A DNA stretch of 11,285 nucleotides from JALUUH01 sp964636675 (GTDB taxonomy: Bacteria > Pseudomonadota > Gammaproteobacteria > S012-40), in assembly GCA_964636675.1 (NCBI GenBank), contig CAZWUO010000124.1, positions 1-11,285 of the forward strand. Direction: 5' to 3'. Under the pieces are notes generated by a model that searched no databases, was not told where the DNA came from, and saw only the letters and a list, made by a program, of their open reading frames with translations. Shown here piece after piece: positions 1 to 6,333 of the stretch (position 1 is the first letter of the stretch; each line of letters opens with the position of its first letter). The translations under genes were made by a program, and so were the position numbers.

Positions 1-152
1 GCCGGGTTAACACCGACAGCTGCAATTTTTACCCGCAAATCCTGCCCTACGGGTTCTGGAATTGGCATGCGTAAATCAAGCAATGATTCAGAATGGCTTA
101 TTGGAAGCGCCTTGTACGCGCCTATGGCTTTCATTTCTGCGGCTTGCATCAT
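1..152 (-). CDS. Zinc-type alcohol dehydrogenase / quinone oxidoreductase family protein, N-terminal fragment
   Basis: The gene runs off the left edge, so only about 50 codons are visible. The translation starts MMQAAEMKAIGAYKALPIS and continues through MPIPEPVGQDLRVKIAAVGVNP. This is the GroES-like N-terminus of the medium-chain dehydrogenase/reductase superfamily, close to the zinc-type alcohol dehydrogenase-like (YogA-like) group: MKAIGYY-type start, a P-x-P stretch, then the VKxxAxxVNP strand. The family uses NAD(P)H to reduce quinones, enones or aldehydes in the cytosol; the substrate here is unknown. A strong AGGAGG lies at 163-158, 5 nt before ATG 152 and 8 nt before ATG 149, so either may be used. 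The internal Met that aligns with the usual family start (codon 7) has no ribosome site. The divergent LysR gene at 268 is the likely regulator. Family sure, exact function not. Confidence 0.8.
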   Translation of the reverse strand, partial: MMQAAEMKAIGAYKALPISHSESLLDLRMPIPEPVGQDLRVKIAAVGVNP

Positions 153-267
153 TTTTTCCTCCTATAGATTCACCACAAACCGAAGCTTACTCTGTTTATA
201 AATGATCGAAAACTGCTATAATTAGACAGCTTATGTGCATAAATAATCGAATAATGGTTTAGATATA
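153..267. promoter_or_regulatory. Divergent regulatory gap between the dehydrogenase and LysR genes
   Basis: This 115-bp gap separates two divergent genes, the usual place for a LysR-type operator. It holds an inverted repeat TTATG-TG-CATAA at 231-242, with 5-bp arms and the T-N-A symmetry LysR proteins favour. Two ATCGA direct repeats lie at about 205-209 and 246-250. A plus-strand -10-like TATAAT sits at 217-222, with a weak -35 (TGTTTA, 193-198) 18 bp upstream, and could drive lysR. The inverted repeat would then overlap the start of the lysR transcript, consistent with autorepression. The promoter and operator roles are inference. Confidence 0.45.
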
Positions 268-1125
268 ATGATGTTGTGGGATGATGTTCGGTATTTCCTG
301 GCAGTGGTTAGAAAGGGAAGCTTATCTGCGGCGGCTAGAGTTCTGGCTGTTGAGCACTCCACCGTCAGTCGTCGAGTTGATACATTAGAACGCAGTTTAC
401 AAGTTCGTTTGTTTGATCGACTTCCTCGGGGTTGGAAAATCACATCGGAGGGCGAGCAACTACTTAACTTAGCAAAATGCATGGAAGAGGAGGCACTTGG
501 CTTTGAACGTGCCGCACTCGGTGTTGCTCGTTTGGCCGGTAAAGTCCGCGTCTCAGCACCACCATTATTGGTAAGCCACTTTCTCCTTCCCCGGTTAAAA
601 ACCTTGCGCAGTAGCTTGCCCAGTATTGACCTGGAGCTAGTGGGTGAAATGCGGGTTGCCAATTTGGTTCGCAGGGAGGCAGATATTTCATTGCGTATTG
701 GTCCGACGACGGAGCCAGGTTTGGTTTCTCGCACCATTGCTGAGTTGAAATATGGCATATACGCCAGTCCTGATGCTGTCGAAGGCTCTCCATCCACATG
801 GACTTTTCTCGGATTTGATCATAATATGCCTGATTTTTTGCAAAAGCAGTGGCTTGAAAGTTTTGCTGGCAAGCGCCGTTTTATCATGCGTGCTAATGAT
901 CTCTTATTGCTTTTTCATGGAGCATGTGAAGGCTGGGGGGTGACCGTTCTACCTGAGTTTCTGGCCAAAACCACCGACAAACTAATCCTAGTACCCAATG
1001 CACCCAAGCTCGCATTATGCCCGCTATGTTTAGTAATGCACCCGGATGTTCGACATTCTCCGCGAGTACGCGCCGTCGCAGACTTGTTGATCGACATGGT
1101 AAAAACTGAGGTAACTTCGGTTTAA
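268..1125 (+). CDS. LysR-family transcriptional regulator (divergent to dehydrogenase)
   Basis: The 285-residue length is normal for a LysR regulator. Residues 3-62 form the winged helix-turn-helix: FLAVVRKGSLSAAARVLAVE, then STVSRRVDTLE as recognition helix and LFDRLPRGWKITSEGE as wing. The remainder is the periplasmic-binding-protein-like effector domain, with ADISLRIG at about residues 138-145 and a C-terminal GVTVLPEF motif. The starts at 268 and 271 are adjacent and cannot be separated; no good ribosome site precedes either. Back-to-back placement with the dehydrogenase at 152 suggests it controls that gene and itself. It is not CbbR: it diverges strongly from the 7951 gene and ends convergently, 3 bp from the last gene of the cbb strand. 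Effector unknown. Confidence 0.93.
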   Translation: MMLWDDVRYFLAVVRKGSLSAAARVLAVEHSTVSRRVDTLERSLQVRLFDRLPRGWKITSEGEQLLNLAKCMEEEALGFERAALGVARLAGKVRVSAPPLLVSHFLLPRLKTLRSSLPSIDLELVGEMRVANLVRREADISLRIGPTTEPGLVSRTIAELKYGIYASPDAVEGSPSTWTFLGFDHNMPDFLQKQWLESFAGKRRFIMRANDLLLLFHGACEGWGVTVLPEFLAKTTDKLILVPNAPKLALCPLCLVMHPDVRHSPRVRAVADLLIDMVKTEVTSV

Positions 1126-1128
1126 GCC

Positions 1129-1416
1129 CTATTTAATTTCTTCTATGTAAGTCCTAGCAATTGGCGTTTGCACATATATTTTTTTGCCATTTTCCATCGC
1201 CCAGAAATAATAATAACCTTTGACAGACTCACTCGTGACTTTACTATCCCTCACAGTCCAGGTTCGCAAATGACTGCCCTCGGCAAACGTTACTTTATAA
1301 TCACCTTCTAACCAACTTACTCCCAGGCGTGAAATTTTGTTCTGCTGCTCCTCTGAGCAAGCTACAAGCAACGCAAATACGGATGCGAGTATAAATATCA
1401 GGATTAATCTTTTCAT
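1129..1416 (-). CDS. Small predicted lipoprotein at the end of the cbb strand
   Basis: A 95-residue protein starting MKRLILIFILASVFALLVAC. It has positive charge at residues 2-3, a hydrophobic core at 4-19 and a lipobox L17-V18-A19-C20, so signal peptidase II should cleave before Cys20. Ser at +2 predicts outer-membrane sorting. The mature part (about 75 residues) is unrecognised; it has an aromatic cluster (GYYYFWAM, 67-74) and looks beta-rich. A longer reading from 1476 is open, but ATG 1416 is chosen because GAGG lies 7 nt upstream and the signal peptide then begins properly. It lies 40 bp behind the 122-residue gene on the same strand. That gap holds one copy of the 23-bp inverted element, so it may not belong functionally to the cbb operon. 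It converges with lysR, 3 bp apart. Confidence 0.75.
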   Translation of the reverse strand: MKRLILIFILASVFALLVACSEEQQNKISRLGVSWLEGDYKVTFAEGSHLRTWTVRDSKVTSESVKGYYYFWAMENGKKIYVQTPIARTYIEEIK

Positions 1417-1432
1417 CAGTAAACCTCGTTTT

Positions 1433-1455
1433 TTAATCCTAGGGACTGTTGACGT
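1433..1455. repeat. Left copy of a 23-bp inverted element flanking the cbb cluster
   Basis: Reads TTAATCCTAGGG then ACTGTTGACGT on the plus strand. It matches the reverse complement of 8981-9003 at 20 of 23 positions. It lies directly behind the stop of the 122-residue gene. The shared core TAGGG(A/T)CTGTTGACGT resembles insertion-sequence terminal repeats in style, but no family is assigned. Confidence 0.5.
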
Positions 1456-1456
1456 A

Positions 1457-1825
1457 TCATTTAATAGGGCCGTCATCGTGCAGGCGGGTTTCTAGGAATT
1501 CCGCCATCAACAGCAAGGCATGGGCACGTATTTTCGACGCAGCAAAATGGTAATAGTTCAGCTTGCATTTTACTGGCGCATGTAACGCATTGCGTCCTTG
1601 GTCTGCAAACTCCACCCAAGCTAGAACCGGTAAATCATTCTTTGATTCGTCGACACAAACCCATTCATGTTTCTCTAACACCATGACGACATCTTGATAA
1701 CCCTTCAAAGGGACACGGATAGGACAAGGAAAATGCAACTTGGCACGACGCCAAAGATTATAAAGCTTGGCCTCTACTTCATATTCCCGCTGCTGATAAA
1801 TAGGAACGTCCTTAACTCGACTCAC
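1457..1825 (-). CDS. Conserved-looking small protein downstream of cbbO, function unknown
   Basis: A 122-residue soluble protein with no signal peptide or membrane segment. The start is GTG at 1825: an in-frame TAA lies five codons upstream, so no earlier start exists, and AAAGGA precedes it by 5-6 nt. It has a charged N-terminal helix (QQREYEVEAKLYNLWRRAKL, 11-30), then alternating strands with a WVCVDE/VLAWVEFAD core (55-75), three cysteines (34, 57, 87) and a C-terminal helix (FAASKIRAHALLLMAEFLET). I do not recognise the family. It follows cbbO by 35 bp on the same strand and is probably co-transcribed. Nitrosomonas cbb operons also carry a small unknown gene (cbbN) after cbbO; the position corresponds, but homology cannot be judged here. 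An activase or RuBisCO assembly role would be a guess. Confidence 0.75.
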   Translation of the reverse strand: MSRVKDVPIYQQREYEVEAKLYNLWRRAKLHFPCPIRVPLKGYQDVVMVLEKHEWVCVDESKNDLPVLAWVEFADQGRNALHAPVKCKLNYYHFAASKIRAHALLLMAEFLETRLHDDGPIK

Positions 1826-1860
1826 AGCTTTCCTTTGTTACCCTAACATCAGCTCAATCC

Positions 1861-4200
1861 CTAACTCGTCAAACTCGCAAATAAGGTTGGTAACTGCTCA
1901 GGTAGCTTATCGACGTTGTCAACGATGGTATAATTATTTGCGCCAAAGATTCGTTTTACATAGCTGTCCGCATGAGGATCTAGCGTCAAGCAATAACTAA
2001 GTACTCCTTGGGTATATAATTCTTCTACCGCTTTCTTGGTATCGTGGCGTAGATGTTGCGGATCACGTTCATCGATATCAGCAGGTTCACCATCCGTCAC
2101 TATCAATAATAACTTGCGCCGTTCTGCTTGCTTAAGCAAGTGGTGTCCAGCATGCCGCATCGCCGCTCCCATACGCGTAGAAAACCCACCGCGCATACCG
2201 GCAACACGAGACTTTGCATCATCATCAAAATGCTGATTAAAATCTTTAAAGCGATAATACTGCACATCATGGCGCCCATCGGAGGCAAAACCATGGAGTG
2301 CAAACGGATCGCCAATACCATTGATCGCCGTAGCAACCAACGTCACCGCCTCGCGGGTGAGTTGCAGGATAGTCTTATCACTGCCATCAACCAATTCGTT
2401 GGTCGATTCTGAAAGATCCATCAAAACCACGACCGCGAGATCTCGAGTTTTTAATACGTTGCGCATCGTAATACGCGGATTAGGTTGCTCACCCATGCGC
2501 ATGGAAATCATGGCATCAACGGCTGCATTGACATCAATCTCATCCCCATCTTCCATATTGCGTTGGCGCTGCACGCCCGCCGGGGTCAGCAAGTCAATAA
2601 TTTGCTTAATCCGATGCGCAACCGGACGATGCGCGGTGAGTATCTTGTCAATATCCTCTGGGTTTCCCCTCGGTTGATGCCGCTCATAGACAGTCACCCA
2701 GTCCGGACGATGTAACTGTATATGGTAATCCCATTCTTGATAATGGAACGGATCAGAAATTGGCTCCTTACCCCACATCTGATTAAAACTCTTAGTGTTA
2801 TTCAAGTCATCTTCATAGGGATGCATTTCGGTAGCGCAAGTCCAAATCTCTTGTGCGTCATCGCCCGCTAGCTCACAATCAACCTCGTTGGCCATTTCGA
2901 TCACACTAACAGTCTTACGTACCTGGCGCTGTGCCGCTGATATGTATTCATTCATCGTATCAAAGGTGAATTCTTCAAATTCCCAAACAAAACGATTGTC
3001 ATCACGATACGGAGTACGAATACGTTCCAAGATACGTATGCTAGGCACGTCTTTTCGTACTGCGAAGATATTGAATAATTCTAATCCTAAATGCCAGCTG
3101 AACTGGTTATGATCCTGTTCTTGCTCAATCCTAGAATGGAAGTGCTCACTAAATACATTGAGTTCATTGTCGTCACAGGTAACCGAGTTATCCAGCAACA
3201 TCAATGTCATTTTTTCGAGCACCTTCATGGTCGGATGCTCAACCTCACCCGCATATTCCATAACAAGCAATGAATACCATAATTTTTTCAGACCCGGGAA
3301 ATCTTTGATCGCCTTGTATTCAATCCGTGCGTCCTCGATGAACCCAATAAAAAATATCTGCGCAGGGCTAAGTTGCTCAGCCGAAATTCGAGAGCTGGTA
3401 TAACAAAGATGAGCTGCCATATGCGCCGCCGTAGCACGATACAGTTCAAGACCTTTAACCGTTCCAAGATCATCCACGGCATCGGGCATGTGCAAGACAT
3501 GCGCTTCGATATAGGGGCGGAAGTCGGTGTAATCTGCACCGGTAGGACGTAGAAAAAAATCTCGTCCCCATAATGCGCGTAGGTAAAAATTCAGTTTGCG
3601 CTGGGTATCTATAAACAGTGTACCGCGGCGTTCCTGTTGCAACATCGCCAAACTGTCTTGAGACTCGAGACTGAAATACGAGGTTAAATTATTAAAATCA
3701 CGACGATAAGCTTGCGCACCAAAATTTGCCCAGCGACGTAAGCCACTCAAGGTAAGTTTTGATAATAGCTCATCAATGTGGCTAAGCATAGGACGCAAAC
3801 CACGAGCGGCAGTTGATGACAACTGATGAATGAGCGTCAGATAGCCGCGTAACAATTCGGCATCACCCAGACGACGAGCTGCCGTAGGCAGACTACTAAA
3901 CATCAACGTAATCACTTCACCAGAGGTCATCGAAGACAATTTCAAAGCAGCAGCAATACAATCGCCGATAATATCTTCGCCACACTCTTTCACTACCAGC
4001 GGCATCTCCTGCAAATAGCAAATAACAAGACCCTTGCCGCGACCGAGATTGCTCAGGCCCTTGGCACCATCAAGGTATACCTGCAACCCCGCGGGCGACA
4101 TAACACGCGCCGCTTCCTTGAATGTGCCTTCCAGGATGTCATGAATCTCTGGTGCGATACCTTGCAACTGTTCTTTGTAATCTTCGAGTTTAATGCTCAT
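1861..4200 (-). CDS. cbbO: CbbO, von Willebrand factor A subunit of the CbbQO RuBisCO activase
   Basis: At 779 residues this matches CbbO/NorD-type proteins in length. The long N-terminal part (about 1-585) is mostly helical, as in CbbO. The C-terminal VWA domain spans about 588-770 with an intact MIDAS metal site: D595-x-S597-x-S599 in VLMDLSES, T675 in FSTRMG, and D703 in VTDGEPAD. CbbO is the adaptor that docks the hexameric CbbQ ATPase on RuBisCO through the MIDAS and couples ATP hydrolysis to removal of tight-binding sugar phosphates. ATG 4200 is preceded only by a weak AGAAGA about 10 nt away. A 178-bp gap separates it from cbbQ and carries a 9-bp stem-loop and a box resembling the cbb promoter, so it may have extra transcriptional or RNA-level control. 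No frameshift or missing motif seen. Confidence 0.96.
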   Translation of the reverse strand: MSIKLEDYKEQLQGIAPEIHDILEGTFKEAARVMSPAGLQVYLDGAKGLSNLGRGKGLVICYLQEMPLVVKECGEDIIGDCIAAALKLSSMTSGEVITLMFSSLPTAARRLGDAELLRGYLTLIHQLSSTAARGLRPMLSHIDELLSKLTLSGLRRWANFGAQAYRRDFNNLTSYFSLESQDSLAMLQQERRGTLFIDTQRKLNFYLRALWGRDFFLRPTGADYTDFRPYIEAHVLHMPDAVDDLGTVKGLELYRATAAHMAAHLCYTSSRISAEQLSPAQIFFIGFIEDARIEYKAIKDFPGLKKLWYSLLVMEYAGEVEHPTMKVLEKMTLMLLDNSVTCDDNELNVFSEHFHSRIEQEQDHNQFSWHLGLELFNIFAVRKDVPSIRILERIRTPYRDDNRFVWEFEEFTFDTMNEYISAAQRQVRKTVSVIEMANEVDCELAGDDAQEIWTCATEMHPYEDDLNNTKSFNQMWGKEPISDPFHYQEWDYHIQLHRPDWVTVYERHQPRGNPEDIDKILTAHRPVAHRIKQIIDLLTPAGVQRQRNMEDGDEIDVNAAVDAMISMRMGEQPNPRITMRNVLKTRDLAVVVLMDLSESTNELVDGSDKTILQLTREAVTLVATAINGIGDPFALHGFASDGRHDVQYYRFKDFNQHFDDDAKSRVAGMRGGFSTRMGAAMRHAGHHLLKQAERRKLLLIVTDGEPADIDERDPQHLRHDTKKAVEELYTQGVLSYCLTLDPHADSYVKRIFGANNYTIVDNVDKLPEQLPTLFASLTS

Positions 4201-4225
4201 GAATTATAATCTTCTAACCACCTAC

Positions 4226-4256
4226 GTACAGCGTCAAAGCTATTTTAACGCTGTAC
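4226..4256 (-). other. Stem-loop in the cbbQ-cbbO gap
   Basis: A perfect 9-bp inverted repeat, GTACAGCGT at 4226-4234 and ACGCTGTAC at 4248-4256, encloses a 13-nt loop. No T-run follows in the transcript direction, so it is not an intrinsic terminator. A mRNA processing, stability or translation element 25 nt before the cbbO start is more likely. Confidence 0.6.
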
Positions 4257-4361
4257 TAACACTAAGAAAACTAAACCAGGCAGACTGCTAAAACTCAGAG
4301 TGAAAATAACATTTATTAACTCTGTGCTCTCGGTAGCCTCTGTCGTTTAATAATAACCAAC

Positions 4362-4375
4362 AATCATTAACAAAA
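4362..4375. promoter_or_regulatory. 14-bp box shared with the cbbL/cbbR promoter
   Basis: AATCATTAACAAAA (plus strand) is identical to 7887-7900 in the cbbL-cbbR gap. The flanks are also alike: ATAACCAACA here and ATAACAACAA there, just upstream on the plus strand. It sits 4-17 bp beyond the cbbQ stop, 162 bp before cbbO. It could be a second CbbR or promoter box, or an AT-rich coincidence. Confidence 0.3.
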
Positions 4376-4378
4376 TCG

Positions 4379-5200
4379 TTAACTAAAAAATGTCTGTACA
4401 GCTGCGTTTAGCGTATCACGCATATCCGGGTCATCGGTTAACGGTGTTACCATTGTCATGCTACACGCAGCAAGCGGTGCAACGCCTTTGTTAATCAACT
4501 GGCCTGCGTATACCAATAAACGTGTCGAAATACCCTCGTCCAAACCATGTCCTTTCAGGTTACGCGCACGATGTGCAATTTGCACCAGTTTACCCGCGGT
4601 TTGCGGATCAACACCCGATTCTTTAGACACAATTGCAGTCTCTACTTCTTCTCCGGGGTAATCAAAATCCAAACCGCCAAAACGTTGCTTAGTCGATTGC
4701 TTTAAATCTTTCATCAAGCTTTGATAGCCCGGATTATACGAAATCACTAGCTGAAAATCAGGATGAGCTTCAATCAACTCGCCTTTTTTATCCAGCGGCA
4801 GTGATCGCCGATGATCCGTCAACGGATGAATAACGACCGTGGTATCCTGCCTGGCTTCTACCACCTCATCTAAATAACAAATCGCACCTATGCGTGCAGC
4901 CGTGGTTAATGGACCGTCTTGCCATTTGGTCCCATCTTTGTCTAATAGATAACGTCCTATCAAATCAGATGCGGTCATGTCCTCATTACACGCTACGGTA
5001 ATCAATGGCTTGCCAAGTTTATAGGCCATGTATTCAACAAAGCGCGATTTACCACAGCCGGTAGGCCCTTTCAACATCACCGGCATACGCACACCATAGG
5101 CTGCCTCATAGAGCGCTACTTCATCAGCAACAGACTCATAATAAGGTTCAGATTTGATAATGTATTGATTGGAATCTACAGTTAAATTGTTAGCAGACAT
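4379..5200 (-). CDS. cbbQ: CbbQ, MoxR-type AAA+ ATPase of the RuBisCO activase
   Basis: The 273-residue length is usual for CbbQ/NorQ. The AAA+ core is complete: Walker A GPTGCGKS (45-52), Walker B ICYLDE (107-112), sensor 1 N156 in ISYNPGYQ, candidate arginine finger R173 in TKQRF, and sensor 2 in STRLL (R227). Residues 68-100 carry the MoxR-family feature TASDLIGRYLLDKDG. The protein forms hexamers that, with one CbbO, pull on RuBisCO to release inhibitors such as RuBP bound to uncarbamylated sites. The near-paralogue NorQ is excluded by context, directly downstream of RuBisCO genes and next to cbbO. ATG 5200 has AAGG 6 nt upstream. It follows the 103-residue gene by 122 bp, a gap that holds a stem-loop. 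Confidence 0.96.
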   Translation of the reverse strand: MSANNLTVDSNQYIIKSEPYYESVADEVALYEAAYGVRMPVMLKGPTGCGKSRFVEYMAYKLGKPLITVACNEDMTASDLIGRYLLDKDGTKWQDGPLTTAARIGAICYLDEVVEARQDTTVVIHPLTDHRRSLPLDKKGELIEAHPDFQLVISYNPGYQSLMKDLKQSTKQRFGGLDFDYPGEEVETAIVSKESGVDPQTAGKLVQIAHRARNLKGHGLDEGISTRLLVYAGQLINKGVAPLAACSMTMVTPLTDDPDMRDTLNAAVQTFFS

Positions 5201-5268
5201 AATGCACCTTTCATTTCATTTGGGTTCGAGTATATTTAGAGGCTTTCTGATTAAGTCACACATCTTGT

Positions 5269-5297
5269 TTAAGTAACAAACACCATCTATTACTTAA
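5269..5297 (-). other. Stem-loop in the gap before cbbQ
   Basis: A perfect 8-bp inverted repeat, TTAAGTAA at 5269-5276 and TTACTTAA at 5290-5297, with a 13-nt loop. The stem continues for two more pairs past one mismatch (TG/CA at the outside). No T-run follows on the transcribed strand. It lies 69 nt before the cbbQ start and has the same loop length as the stem-loops at 4226 and 6272. Confidence 0.55.
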
Positions 5298-5322
5298 GCA
5301 GAAAACCCAAGAATCTTATTTC

Positions 5323-5634
5323 TTATTTCTCATCGTCGGTCTCAACTTCACCTCCCCAGCCAGCTTCTTTGGCTTTAACCAGGGCCGCACCATGAATTCG
5401 ATCATGCCGCGCTCTCAATTCATCAGGCAAATGTTTCACTAGGCAACCATATTTGTCCCATTCAGCATTAACCTTTTGCAATAAAGCATCAACACCCGGT
5501 AAATTCCAACCCTCACAGGTTTCTGTTTCAGGAAGGAGTCCAAAAACCCAAGCATCTCGAATAATTTTTCCAATGGTCGTCATACCACCATTGAGGTCTT
5601 TATCAATTCCTATATATTTATCTGGTTTCGCCAT
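5323..5634 (-). CDS. Small protein of unknown function between cbbS and cbbQ
   Basis: A 103-residue soluble protein with no signal peptide or membrane segment. Visible features: GIDKDLNGGMTTIGKIIRDA (9-28), then WVFGLLPETE and CEGWNLPGVDALLQKVNAEWDKYG (40-63), a basic-acidic stretch LPDELRARHDRIH (69-81), a helix ending KAKEAGWGG and an acidic tail. It has two cysteines, C40 and C64. I do not recognise a named domain. It lies in the cbb operon between RuBisCO and its activase, on the same strand, 240 bp beyond cbbS and 122 bp before cbbQ. The start at 5634 has only a weak ribosome site (AGTAAAG). A helper role for RuBisCO assembly or CbbQO is inferred from position only. Reading frame, composition and location support a real gene. 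Confidence 0.78.
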   Translation of the reverse strand: MAKPDKYIGIDKDLNGGMTTIGKIIRDAWVFGLLPETETCEGWNLPGVDALLQKVNAEWDKYGCLVKHLPDELRARHDRIHGAALVKAKEAGWGGEVETDDEK

Positions 5635-5696
5635 ATCTTTACTCGTCTTAGTCTTAACTCGTCGATTAATGTATCACTGCCCACATAACTACGATC

Positions 5697-5810
5697 GCCA
5701 TGGATGGAAGGAAGTGTAATAAACGCAGGAGCACTTTATTACCCGTACGTCCTGTACATGCGTCACTGCCGGCGTCCTGCCTCTCGTGACATACCGTACG
5801 TCCTGTACAT
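5697..5810. repeat. Structured repeat cassette with three GTCCT (AGGAC) mini-hairpins
   Basis: A 17-bp sequence, CCGTACGTCCTGTACAT, occurs exactly twice (5743-5759, 5794-5810). Each copy holds GTAC-GTCCT-GTAC. Midway, GGC-GTCCT-GCC (5771-5781) has the same five-base loop, enclosed by a GTCAC/GTGAC stem (5762-5766, 5786-5790). A separate perfect 8-bp inverted repeat, GTAATAAA/TTTATTAC, lies at 5716-5723 and 5735-5742. The left flank starts with CCATGGATGG. On the cbb transcript the three loops read AGGAC. It lies in the 240-bp non-coding gap between cbbS and the 103-residue gene. It could be a dispersed REP-like element or a binding site for a CsrA-type protein. Confidence 0.7.
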
Positions 5811-5847
5811 AAAAAAGCCCCTGTCCGATGGCGTCGGGCAGGGGCTT
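5811..5847 (-). terminator. Strong intrinsic terminator behind cbbS
   Basis: The stem AAGCCCCTGTCCGA (5815-5828) pairs with TCGGGCAGGGGCTT (5834-5847) over 14 positions with one G-T wobble, around a 5-nt loop. In the minus-strand transcript the stem is followed by six U residues (5816-5811). It begins 27 nt after the cbbS stop and so should end most transcripts after cbbLS, leaving less mRNA for the downstream activase genes. Confidence 0.9.
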
Positions 5848-5874
5848 AGTCGATCTTACTACTACCCTGCCGTG

Positions 5875-6231
5875 TTAAACAGATTTTCCGTGATAGATAA
5901 CCATGGAAGCACCGGCACATTGTGCAAAATTGTCATAACCTAACAAACGCACGTGATTTTTTGGATGTGCTTTGTTGCAAGCCGCACACTCAGCGAGGAT
6001 GGCATCAATATCTGTTTCACCAAACATTGGTAGCTTCCACATATACCAGAAGTTTTGGAACGCATTCTCAGGCTCACAATGTTCTATGCCTGGGTTCCAG
6101 CCCTTGCTGACGATATATTTGATCTGCTCACGGATTTGTTTGTCGCTCATCTCTGGCAGATATGAAAAAGTTTCAAACTTACGACTTGATGCATCGCTTA
6201 AGCTTGATTTGTAATCTTGCATTTCACTCAT
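5875..6231 (-). CDS. cbbS: RuBisCO small subunit, Form IA
   Basis: At 118 residues this is the normal size for Form IA small subunits. Diagnostic stretches are KFETFSYLPEMSDKQI (18-33), VSKGWNPGIEH (41-51), FQNFWYMWKLPMFG (58-71) and HVRLLGYDN (93-101). Four small subunits cap each end of the CbbL octamer (L8S8) and stabilise the active site for CO2 fixation in the Calvin cycle. With no carboxysome genes nearby and with cbbQO downstream, it fits the IAq (cytosolic) rather than the IAc (carboxysomal) subtype. ATG 6231 has GAGG 8 nt upstream. It follows cbbL by 102 bp, a gap with a 7-bp stem-loop, and is followed by a strong terminator. Confidence 0.98.
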   Translation of the reverse strand: MSEMQDYKSSLSDASSRKFETFSYLPEMSDKQIREQIKYIVSKGWNPGIEHCEPENAFQNFWYMWKLPMFGETDIDAILAECAACNKAHPKNHVRLLGYDNFAQCAGASMVIYHGKSV

Positions 6232-6271
6232 TTTAAATTCCTCAAATCAATTCAATATTCGGCGGTGAAAC

Positions 6272-6298
6272 GGTGGGCTAAATAAAACTTCGCCCACC
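6272..6298 (-). other. Stem-loop in the cbbL-cbbS gap
   Basis: A perfect GC-rich 7-bp inverted repeat, GGTGGGC at 6272-6278 and GCCCACC at 6292-6298, with a 13-nt loop. No U-run follows in the transcript, so it is probably a 3' stabilising or processing hairpin for cbbL mRNA, not a terminator. It may help set the ratio of large to small subunit. Confidence 0.65.
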
Positions 6299-6333
6299 CA
6301 ATATCTCACACGTTAAGCACTACCTAAACTCGC

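Noticed and set aside
231..797. 188-residue minus-strand ORF opposite lysR
   Set aside because: Fully antisense to a clear LysR gene, with low-complexity Ser/Arg composition and no motif.
1417..1476. Upstream extension of the lipoprotein from ATG 1476
   Set aside because: It would put 20 residues before the signal peptide and overlap the preceding gene; ATG 1416 has a good GAGG site.
2103..2715. Several 66-118-residue plus-strand ORFs opposite cbbO
   Set aside because: Antisense shadows of a conserved VWA protein; no ribosome sites or recognisable domains.
4379..5200. NorQ (nitric oxide reductase activator) instead of CbbQ, with cbbO as NorD
   Set aside because: The two family pairs are close, but location directly behind cbbLS with no norCB gene favours CbbQ and CbbO.
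5743..5810. Two 17-bp repeats as the start of a CRISPR array
   Set aside because: Only two units, short repeat, hairpin-rich spacer and no cas genes.
5453..5943. Two plus-strand ORFs (5453-5719, 5704-5943) across the cbbS gap
   Set aside because: They run through the terminator, the hairpin repeats and real minus-strand genes; translations show no domain.
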